A DNA stretch of 5,029 bases from DAONDQ01 sp035402645 (GTDB lineage: Bacteria; Cloacimonadota; Cloacimonadia; Cloacimonadales; DAONDQ01), in assembly GCA_035402645.1 (NCBI GenBank), contig DAONDQ010000169.1, positions 1-5,029 of the forward strand, written 5' to 3'. Below the pieces are notes generated by a model, which searched no databases, had not been told where the DNA came from, and was given only the letters and a program-made list of their open reading frames with translations. The position numbers and the translations under genes were made by a program. Each line of letters opens with the position of its first letter. Positions within the stretch are counted from its first letter, which is position 1. Positions 1 to 5,029 of this stretch are shown piece after piece.

Positions 1-672
1 CAGGGCAATGGCTTCATCTATGATCTTCGGTGCATTCTCTTCGAACTTGAAATTGCGAACAATTTCAAAACCACCTCTTCTGCCATTCATATGACCGGGA
101 TAGGTCCTGCTGTACACATGAGGACCTTCTGCAGCAAGGACATAGATTGATGGGAGTGTGTCATATAACAGCGTATCGACAAATGTGCCTTCCGTGTTTG
201 CGTATATTTTGTATTGGCGGTAGAAATCTACGCTTGCATTTGAATATACAATTTGAGGATTTCCAACGAGTAATTTCGATATTTTGCCAATATATTCTAT
301 TTTCTCCTGTTCATCCATGAGGAAGGGATCTTCCTTGGGTACATAAAAATATGAATTTTGTACGGGTTCGTGTTTCGTCCATTTCACAGGTACCTTGCGG
401 AATTTAGCACTATGCTTTGCATTACTGATAGCGGTTTGTATCATTTTGTTGACGGACGATTTATTGATGATCGTTGTGCCTGCGAATCCCCAGCAACCGT
501 TGATAAGGACTCTGATACCTATTGAGATTGAATCAAGGGAGGTGGATAAGTGTTTTAACTCACCTTTTTCAAAATAGATGATCTGCTCATCGGTCGAGGT
601 TAATCTCACATCAGCAAAAGTGATTTCCTGTATCTTGAGTCTTTCGATAATATCATGTACTAGAACTTTCAT
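1..672 (-). CDS. tldD: TldD, N-terminal 224 residues (catalytic metallopeptidase subunit of TldD/TldE), truncated by window edge
   Basis: The reading frame is open from the ATG at 672-670 to the left window edge (224 complete codons), so only the N-terminal half is present; E. coli TldD is about 480 residues. Visible family signatures are a GIRVLINGCWGFAGT block (residues 52-66; typical form GxRvl..G.wGFA.t), a YANTEGTFVDT block (157-167), and GRRGGFE (197-203), which precedes the protease core in this family. The zinc-binding HExxxH motif lies further downstream in TldD and falls outside the window, so catalytic competence cannot be judged here. Known role: TldD with TldE forms a cytosolic zinc peptidase that degrades unfolded or small peptides (microcin B17 leader, CcdA in E. 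coli). It is called TldD rather than a second TldE because it pairs with the HExxxH-less neighbour upstream. It starts 9 bp after the tldE stop, which implies translational coupling. The family call is firm; the subunit assignment is partly by context. Confidence 0.85.
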   Translation of the reverse strand, partial: MKVLVHDIIERLKIQEITFADVRLTSTDEQIIYFEKGELKHLSTSLDSISIGIRVLINGCWGFAGTTIINKSSVNKMIQTAISNAKHSAKFRKVPVKWTKHEPVQNSYFYVPKEDPFLMDEQEKIEYIGKISKLLVGNPQIVYSNASVDFYRQYKIYANTEGTFVDTLLYDTLPSIYVLAAEGPHVYSRTYPGHMNGRRGGFEIVRNFKFEENAPKIIDEAIAL

Positions 673-676
673 TTTT

Positions 677-683
677 GCTCCTT
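677..683 (-). promoter_or_regulatory. Ribosome binding site of tldD, overlapping the tldE stop codon
   Basis: On the minus strand the sequence reads TAAGGAGCAAAAATG. The TAA at 684-682 is the tldE stop, and its last two bases form the start of the AAGGAG Shine-Dalgarno sequence, with 5 nt to the tldD ATG. Ribosomes finishing tldE end on the tldD initiation site. This supports the chosen tldD start and suggests matched synthesis of the two subunits. Confidence 0.8.
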
Positions 684-2013
684 AGATCGTTTTTGTTGAT
701 GATGAGATTTGGAAGCCAGTGACTTTCACATGCGGCATACGGTTCGTATTGATGGAGAATTCATCATAGTTTTCAGATAACGGGATCGTATATGATTCAT
801 TCTCGATTTCAACAATATTCTCGAGGATACGGGCTAATCTCTCCGTGAATCTCAAGTTATTCACAACGCGCGTCAGTTTCCCATCTTCGATCAGGAACGT
901 TCCATCTCGGGTTAATCCGGTGATGGATGTTTCCTTGTAATTGATAAAGTTCATATAATGCAAACTGGAGATATATAAGCCTTTCTTCACTCCACTGATC
1001 ATCTGTTCAAGGGTTTTGTCACCAGTTTCAAGGACGATGCAGGCACCTGCATTTCCATTCTTTTTCATACCAAGTTTGTTCGCAAAATAGTTATTTACGA
1101 AGAAATTCCTAAAAATACCCTTATCAATAAGTGTGAGTTTTTTGTAGATGTGCCCATCATAGTTGTAATCGAAGTTAATGATACCGGGATAATGGGGATC
1201 ATCGACTAAAGTAATTATCGATGGAAATACCTGCTTGTCTATTTTATCTTCAAAGTAACTCATCTTATGATCCAGGCTGCTTGCTGACATGGAACCGAGG
1301 AGGTAGTTTATGAATTCTCCAATACAGCGTGGTGCAAGAATGACTTCATAATTTCCCGGTTCTACATCGATCACTTCCTGCTGGGCGTTTTTAAGTTTCA
1401 GGGTCAAACTGCTGATGAACGCATCTACATTGAATGCATCGGGATCTTCTGAACCATAGGTTTCGAGAACTGTTACCATATTCTTATCGGAAACAGCCTT
1501 CAATTCAAGCATCACGGGCGAATTCTGTGATTTCTTGTTAATACCATTGCTATTCACGATGTATGACGTTTCGTAATTGCAGATGAAGGTACCATAAATC
1601 TTGAAACCAAAGACAGATACAGCATTGGCAATACGGTTCAGGATATCGATCTTCTTTTCGATTGGGAAGTGTACAATGTTGTTGATCTTATCCGTTTCAG
1701 GGTACATCTCCAGGTTGTCTTCCAAATCCACAAAATCCGGGTCTTCAGGAAGATGATCAAGCAATGGTATAGATTCTTGAATGGTCTGGCGAAGTTTCTT
1801 CTCATCAGGATCATAAAGCCCGAATTTGTAAGACTTTTTCCCCTTATAGATGGTTGTATCGAGTGAATTACTGCTTTTTGTGATGTTATAGTTTACCTGG
1901 CTATTGTAAAAACGTAGGAAATCTGTCTCCCAGAATCGATATTGAAATTCAAATTTAAGATCCGGGTGTTCTTGGCAGATTTGTTGTAAAACAGATCTGA
2001 ATCTTTCTTGCAT
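682..2013 (-). CDS. pmbA: TldE/PmbA-family protein, non-catalytic partner of TldD
   Basis: This is a complete 443-residue protein, close to the usual TldE/PmbA length (E. coli about 450). The family blocks appear in order: an NSNGINKKSQ motif near residues 154-163 (typical NS.G......t); the DDPHYPGIINFD and DGHIYKKLTLIDKGIFRNFF region (271-305) matching the conserved D.p..pg...d.eG......lie.G.l; NGNAG (319-323); and the C-terminal MNFINYKETSITGLTRDGTF and EDGKLTRVVNNLRFT blocks (354-390). At the site equivalent to the TldD zinc helix the sequence is APRCIGEFINYLLGSM (227-242), with no HExxxH, as expected for TldE. Known role: TldE heterodimerises with TldD and forms part of the substrate chamber. 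The start at 2013 has AAGGAG 5 nt upstream and no better alternative. It follows the amidohydrolase gene by 73 bp with no clear terminator or promoter between, so co-transcription is likely. Confidence 0.9.
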   Translation of the reverse strand: MQERFRSVLQQICQEHPDLKFEFQYRFWETDFLRFYNSQVNYNITKSSNSLDTTIYKGKKSYKFGLYDPDEKKLRQTIQESIPLLDHLPEDPDFVDLEDNLEMYPETDKINNIVHFPIEKKIDILNRIANAVSVFGFKIYGTFICNYETSYIVNSNGINKKSQNSPVMLELKAVSDKNMVTVLETYGSEDPDAFNVDAFISSLTLKLKNAQQEVIDVEPGNYEVILAPRCIGEFINYLLGSMSASSLDHKMSYFEDKIDKQVFPSIITLVDDPHYPGIINFDYNYDGHIYKKLTLIDKGIFRNFFVNNYFANKLGMKKNGNAGACIVLETGDKTLEQMISGVKKGLYISSLHYMNFINYKETSITGLTRDGTFLIEDGKLTRVVNNLRFTERLARILENIVEIENESYTIPLSENYDEFSINTNRMPHVKVTGFQISSSTKTI

Positions 2014-2018
2014 GGGAA

Positions 2019-2024
2019 CTCCTT
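2019..2024 (-). promoter_or_regulatory. Ribosome binding site of tldE/pmbA
   Basis: The minus strand reads AAGGAG followed by TTCCC and the ATG at 2013-2011, a full Shine-Dalgarno match 5 nt from the start. It fixes the start codon of the TldE-like gene. The rest of the 73-bp spacer (2014-2086) shows only a small CATG-TTTT-CATG dyad near 2061-2072, with no T-run after it and no convincing promoter. Confidence 0.75.
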
Positions 2025-2086
2025 ATGATAATCTAAAAGAAAGGAATGTGAATTTTGTTCCATGAAAACATGAATGACAGTGATTG

Positions 2087-3409
2087 TTAATTGTCAGTTC
2101 GGGGAATCCATACTCCTTCATTTTTCTTTGTTGTGATCCCTGTCCCTTTCTCATAGATCAGGTTTCCCCTGAGGAATGTGTGGGATACGGAACAGTCGAT
2201 ATCCTTTGGTGAGCATGGATTGGATGCTTTCTTCCTAGGCATTGGTTCTTTCAGGTTAATGACAGTGAAATCTGCATCTGAATTCACTTCAAGGCAACCC
2301 TTACGAGGGTATAATCCAAAACGCTTTGCAGCATTTTCAGAAGTGAGTTTGATCAAGCGATCAAGTGCGATTCTTTCTTTGATATAATATTCATTGAATA
2401 AGTATGGGATCATGTATTCAAGCCAATCAGTATGGGTTTTTCCCGAAAAATCAGGGAAGCAGGCAGCCAACCCATCCTTGTTGATATATCCGGATTGAGA
2501 ACCAAGAACCATCAGTTTTCCGGAACGTATGACTGTCTTGTAGAATTCACGATCTGTCTCTGTCTGCAATGGAGGGTAGAAGGAACACTTCAGGTTCTTC
2601 GCTGAGGAATGGTCGAATTCCATATAAAGCGGTGATATATCAAAACTAAGGTTATATTTCTTCAGTGAATTCAGGATGAATTCAGATGCCGGTTGGGTAT
2701 TGATACCACAGAAATGGATTGGATTTTCCTGGGAACGACGAGTGATTTTTCTCACAGCCTGGGATTGTATCTCACTCAAACTCAGATAACCTTCCGAGGG
2801 CTTGAATCCGCATTTCTGCCATTGGGGCAGAAGAGATTGAATAGTATCAACATCTTCAGGCTCAAAGGCAAAGAGAATGTTGGTATCGGCAAGGGATGAG
2901 AAAAGATTCAGTATATCCTGGTAGGAAAGAGAATCCACATCATCATTCAATGAAAAGAGATTGATTCTGAACCCAACAGCTCCTTCATTCCAGAGTTGCT
3001 GCGCCAGTTCTGTATAGAGAGGATAATCATTCATGCGAATGATACCCCAGAATGCATGGTCGATATAGCTTTTACCTGCGTATCGTTTCTTGCGATCCTC
3101 GAGTTGTTCCTTTTCTGTGATAGGCTCGGTGGTATTGACAATATCCTCGATGATCGTGGTGATTCCACCTTGTGCTGCCAAACGTGTGGCGACAGATATC
3201 AATGAAGGATCATCATCATGGTCGAAATGGACTCTTGAATCGATACAACCGGGTATCAGTAATGCACCTTCAAGATCATACACCTTGGTCTTGGATGGAA
3301 CTGAGATCTCCTTATCGGAAATTTCCCTGATGGTCTCATCAAAGAGAATTTCAACCTTCCTGGTGTCGTTTGAACCATCACAAATGAGGGCATTACGAAT
3401 TAGTTTCAT
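2087..3409 (-). CDS. Dihydropyrimidinase/dihydroorotase-like amidohydrolase homologue, predicted catalytically inactive
   Basis: This 440-residue protein has the layout of the cyclic amidohydrolase family (dihydroorotase, dihydropyrimidinase/hydantoinase). An N-terminal beta-sandwich part is followed by LIPGCIDSRVHFD (51-63), then the barrel, LTSENAAKRFGLYPRKG (355-371), NSDADFTVIN (376-385) and THTFLRGN-like closing strands (SHTFLRGN, 409-416). GLYPRKG and SDAD are especially hydantoinase-like. The binuclear metal site is largely gone. HxH reads R59-V-H61. The lysine that should be carboxylated is R148 in EGAVGFR. The two later ligand His are absent: the equivalent of vHaE reads FAFEPED (180-186), and that of vHvS reads CGIN (234-237). 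The TDHaP equivalent is SQSG (304-307). No His occurs between residues 118 and 232. Such loss resembles the non-catalytic dihydroorotase-like chains of some aspartate transcarbamoylases and the eukaryotic CRMPs, so a structural or binding role is more likely than hydrolysis; this is inference. No pyrB is visible nearby. It is first in a likely operon with tldE-tldD. Confidence 0.75.
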   Translation of the reverse strand: MKLIRNALICDGSNDTRKVEILFDETIREISDKEISVPSKTKVYDLEGALLIPGCIDSRVHFDHDDDPSLISVATRLAAQGGITTIIEDIVNTTEPITEKEQLEDRKKRYAGKSYIDHAFWGIIRMNDYPLYTELAQQLWNEGAVGFRINLFSLNDDVDSLSYQDILNLFSSLADTNILFAFEPEDVDTIQSLLPQWQKCGFKPSEGYLSLSEIQSQAVRKITRRSQENPIHFCGINTQPASEFILNSLKKYNLSFDISPLYMEFDHSSAKNLKCSFYPPLQTETDREFYKTVIRSGKLMVLGSQSGYINKDGLAACFPDFSGKTHTDWLEYMIPYLFNEYYIKERIALDRLIKLTSENAAKRFGLYPRKGCLEVNSDADFTVINLKEPMPRKKASNPCSPKDIDCSVSHTFLRGNLIYEKGTGITTKKNEGVWIPRTDN

Positions 3410-3413
3410 CGGT

Positions 3414-3418
3414 CTCCT
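3414..3418 (-). promoter_or_regulatory. Ribosome binding site of the amidohydrolase-like gene
   Basis: On the minus strand AGGAG is followed by ACCG and the ATG at 3409-3407. The 4-nt spacing is slightly short but acceptable. It supports the start giving residues MKLIRNALICDG, the usual first beta-strand of this family. Confidence 0.65.
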
Positions 3419-3441
3419 ATTGATTAACTTTTATCATAAAC

Positions 3442-3473
3442 ATTCTACTATTATATGTTTACAAACTTGTCAA
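3442..3473 (-). promoter_or_regulatory. Candidate sigma70-type promoter for the amidohydrolase-tldE-tldD operon
   Basis: The minus strand has a perfect TTGACA (3473-3468). Two -10-like boxes follow: TATAAT at 3455-3450 with only a 12-nt spacer, and TAGAAT at 3447-3442 with a 20-nt spacer. Neither spacing is the ideal 17, so the exact pairing is uncertain. The region is strongly AT-rich, lies just upstream of the first gene of the left block, and follows a possible terminator, all of which fit a promoter location. The position is inferred; no transcript start is known. Confidence 0.4.
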
Positions 3474-3493
3474 AGATTTTCTTGCATTGATGG

Positions 3494-3535
3494 AAAAAAA
3501 TCTCTGATTTTCATTCCCATGATTGAACTGAAATC
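3494..3535 (-). terminator. Possible weak rho-independent terminator after the TPR lipoprotein gene
   Basis: Immediately after the TAG stop (3538-3536) the minus strand reads GATTTCA (3535-3529). It can pair, with small bulges, with TGAAAATC ending at 3506. After AGAGA comes a run of seven T (3500-3494). A second small hairpin, AAAATC-AGA-GATTTT, leads straight into the T-run. The stems are AU-rich and imperfect, so the terminator would be weak, but the location between two gene blocks is apt. Confidence 0.35.
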
Positions 3536-4390
3536 CTATTTGGGTAAATGATTCAAGCGCTGATTTACTCTGCTGATGAGCTCTTGATCCTTAGTCTGAG
3601 TACCTATCTCAAGTGCACGCATGTAACTATTGCGGGCAAGTTCGATTTGATTCCTTTTCTCATATATAAAACCCATCAGATAAACATCATCTGCAATATC
3701 TGAATAATGCTCTTCACTCTGGTCGATGGCATACGCTTTATTCAAATATCCAAAAGCCTTCGTATATTTCGTTTGGTTAGTATAAAAGTAACCCAGGCTG
3801 TAATATGCATATGCAAGAATAGATGGATCATCCAGTTTGTGTTTTTTGTAGAGCTTGGAGAGTTTTGAAATGTCTCTCTTCAGATAGAAACTCTCAGAAC
3901 CTACGGTTAGATTGAGTTTGGTTTTGGAAATCAATCTGTAACTACACATTTCCGTACCAGCTTTGTAAGCCTTGGAATTATATTTTTTTGAGAGTTCGAT
4001 CACTTTCTCATAATTACCGTTACGAAAGTTGATCTCAATATCCAGTACGTTAAGTTGATCCTTCAATTGCGGAAGTTTCAGGTTGATGAGGGTTGTAACA
4101 CTATCCCTCCATGTATTGAAGTTCTTCATATCGCCTAAACGATAATACTCACGGGAGAGAGAGAGCATGGCTTGTGCCTTGCCATCGAGTTTATCGATCA
4201 GGCTATATCTCTTATATGCTTCCATATAGGTATTCAGGGCATTGAGGTATTGTGAATCCTCTTCCAGCGTCTGCCCATTCTGCATGAAGATATTTGCCTG
4301 CTTGAGCATTTTCTGGTCAGGCTGATAATAAAATGATGAACAGCCGGTAAGAACGAGTGCAACAATGATCATATAAGTGTACTTCATCAT
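3536..4390 (-). CDS. Outer-membrane-type lipoprotein with TPR repeats, coupled to MCE/MlaD-like gene
   Basis: This 284-residue protein begins with a lipoprotein signal: MMKY, a hydrophobic stretch, and the lipobox LTGC with Cys17 as the lipidated residue. The +2 residue is Ser, not Asp, which by the E. coli rule favours the outer membrane. The mature part is helical and repeat-like. Two clear TPRs sit near the C-terminus. One has G200, Y203, A212, L216, A219; the other has G240, Y243, A252, Y256, A259, all at canonical TPR positions. Weaker helical pairs occur at about 38-65 and 70-103 (SREYYRLGD-like). TPR lipoproteins usually act as protein-interaction scaffolds; the specific function is unknown. 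Its ATG overlaps the stop of the MCE/MlaD-like gene in an ATGA junction, so it is translationally coupled. A second ATG follows at once (4387-4385) and cannot be excluded as the start. By context it may be an outer-membrane or periplasmic accessory of the lipid-transport system. Confidence 0.75.
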   Translation of the reverse strand: MMKYTYMIIVALVLTGCSSFYYQPDQKMLKQANIFMQNGQTLEEDSQYLNALNTYMEAYKRYSLIDKLDGKAQAMLSLSREYYRLGDMKNFNTWRDSVTTLINLKLPQLKDQLNVLDIEINFRNGNYEKVIELSKKYNSKAYKAGTEMCSYRLISKTKLNLTVGSESFYLKRDISKLSKLYKKHKLDDPSILAYAYYSLGYFYTNQTKYTKAFGYLNKAYAIDQSEEHYSDIADDVYLMGFIYEKRNQIELARNSYMRALEIGTQTKDQELISRVNQRLNHLPK

Positions 4391-5029
4391 TTCACATCCG
4401 TTGGTCTTATCTTCTGTGTACTGGGCATCAGGGGTTTATCTTTCGAAATACCGCCTCTCAGTAACGGGTTATTATTCACACCCTCCAAAGTTTTTTGGGA
4501 GGTTCTCAAGGTCTGGTCACCTTGGATAAGTATGGAAGACATGACTGGTGTTTGTGAATTCAAATAAACCAGTATTTTATTGATTTCACTCAAACTCTCA
4601 TTGATCTTCAAGATGGATTCATGCATTGGTTCAACGAATTTCTCCCCTGAAGGATCAACAAGTTTAAGAGCAAGTCCATTTGGGTCTTTGTAGGCATCGG
4701 TCAGTTGTGTTGAGGAAGTCAGCAATTGCTGCACTTTATCATTGGTTTGCTTGAAATCTTCGGTTAAATCAGCGAGATTCGCAATTGCTCTGAACATGGC
4801 CCCATCCTGCGGATTATGATCCTTTTGCAGACTTGCAAGCAGCGTATTGAGTTCCACGAGGCTCGTATTCATATTCCCAGAAGCATTCGCAAGATTGTAG
4901 AGCATGCGGAAGATGGCTCCCTTGTCGGGATTATTGTCCTGCGTCATATTGAGGAGAAGCATATCAACACTTGCGAGGATGGAGGATATGACATCCCCTG
5001 ATTTTTTGATCTTACCTGTAAACAGTAAT
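4387..5029 (-). CDS. C-terminal part of an MCE/MlaD-family protein (lipid ABC transporter substrate-binding component), truncated by window edge
   Basis: The frame is open from the right edge through the TGA at 4389-4387. Residues before the ATG at 4962 (for example KIKKSGDVISSILASVDM) continue the same helical pattern, and no ribosome binding site precedes that ATG, so it is internal and about 213 codons are visible. The protein is a long amphipathic helical region with two NPxxGAxFR repeats, then DPNG and DPSG turns, a helix with spaced leucines/isoleucines, and a late TLEGVNNNPLLRGGI segment (158-172 counted from the internal Met). The nPLLRG ending is typical of MlaD/MCE proteins, where the helical C-terminus follows the MCE beta-barrel and forms a hydrophobic tunnel across the periplasm. 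The MCE domain and N-terminal membrane anchor would lie to the right, outside the window, so the family call rests on the tail only. It overlaps the lipoprotein gene by 4 bp. Confidence 0.6.
   Translation of the reverse strand, partial: LLFTGKIKKSGDVISSILASVDMLLLNMTQDNNPDKGAIFRMLYNLANASGNMNTSLVELNTLLASLQKDHNPQDGAMFRAIANLADLTEDFKQTNDKVQQLLTSSTQLTDAYKDPNGLALKLVDPSGEKFVEPMHESILKINESLSEINKILVYLNSQTPVMSSILIQGDQTLRTSQKTLEGVNNNPLLRGGISKDKPLMPSTQKIRPTDVK
4699..4932 (-). repeat. Two 39-residue protein-level repeats in the MCE/MlaD-like helical domain
   Basis: The segments NPDKGAIFRMLYNLANASG and NPQDGAMFRAIANLADLTE share 9 of 19 positions (N, P, G, A, F, R, N, L, A). They start 39 residues apart, each opening a helix after an NP turn. 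A more diverged third turn (DPNGLALKLVDPSG) follows at a similar interval. The DNA copies differ widely, so this is an old structural repeat and not a recent duplication. Such repeated turn-helix units fit the helical tunnel of MCE proteins. Confidence 0.55.

Noticed and set aside
395..577. 60-codon plus-strand frame with a hydrophobic N-terminus inside tldD
   Set aside because: The hydrophobic look comes from the antisense of a conserved TldD segment, and no ribosome binding site precedes it.
1893..2063. 56-codon minus-strand frame starting in the spacer before tldE and overlapping its beginning in another frame
   Set aside because: It has no ribosome binding site at its ATG, and most of it is an out-of-frame reading of the well-supported tldE start.
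2061..2072. CATG-TTTT-CATG dyad in the spacer before tldE as a terminator
   Set aside because: The stem is only 4 bp and no T-run follows, so it is too weak to call.
3470..3520. 16-codon minus-strand frame (MGMKIRDFFPSMQENL) in the spacer, considered as a leader or TldD/E substrate peptide
   Set aside because: It has no Shine-Dalgarno sequence, overlaps the candidate terminator and -35 element, and shows no Cys/Ser/Thr-rich core typical of modified peptides.
3090..3551. 153-codon plus-strand open frame antisense to the amidohydrolase start
   Set aside because: It lies opposite a gene with clear family motifs, has no ribosome binding site or recognisable domain, and runs across the intergenic spacer; it is a shadow of the minus-strand gene.
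4387..4962. Reading the MCE-like gene as a complete 191-residue protein starting at 4962
   Set aside because: The frame stays open to the window edge with the same helical pattern, and no ribosome binding site precedes the 4962 ATG, so this Met is internal.
4816..5001. 61-codon plus-strand frame antisense to the MCE-like gene
   Set aside because: It sits opposite the repeat region of a continuous minus-strand coding frame and has no independent support.

Overview
The window (5029 bp, AT-rich by eye) carries five genes. All lie on the minus strand, so they are read from right to left. There are no plus-strand genes, RNA genes, mobile elements or CRISPR arrays. A lipobox lipoprotein next to an MCE/MlaD-type protein points to a diderm (outer-membrane) bacterium. 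AT-rich codon use and AAGGAG-type ribosome binding sites would fit an FCB-group lineage such as Cloacimonadota, but that placement is a guess from overall impression and not from a marker gene.

Right-hand block (about 3536-5029): the C-terminal part of an MCE/MlaD-like protein runs off the right edge and overlaps by an ATGA junction with a 284-residue outer-membrane-type TPR lipoprotein. They are almost certainly co-translated, and probably belong to a lipid-transport (Mla-like) ABC operon whose permease and ATPase genes would lie to the right, outside the window.

Middle (about 3410-3535): a 126-bp intergenic spacer holds a possible terminator for the lipoprotein operon, then a TTGACA element and AT-rich -10-like boxes that may start the next operon.

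Left-hand block (1-3409): a dihydropyrimidinase/dihydroorotase-like amidohydrolase, then a TldE/PmbA homologue, then the N-terminal half of TldD, which runs off the left edge. TldE and TldD are 9 bp apart, with the tldD ribosome binding site embedded in the tldE stop codon, and form the usual heterodimeric peptidase pair. The most notable observation is that the amidohydrolase keeps the fold signatures of its family but has lost nearly all metal-binding residues. The first His of HxH is Arg, the carboxylated Lys is Arg, the two later His are absent, and the catalytic Asp region reads SQSG. It looks like a pseudo-enzyme placed directly upstream of a peptidase pair.
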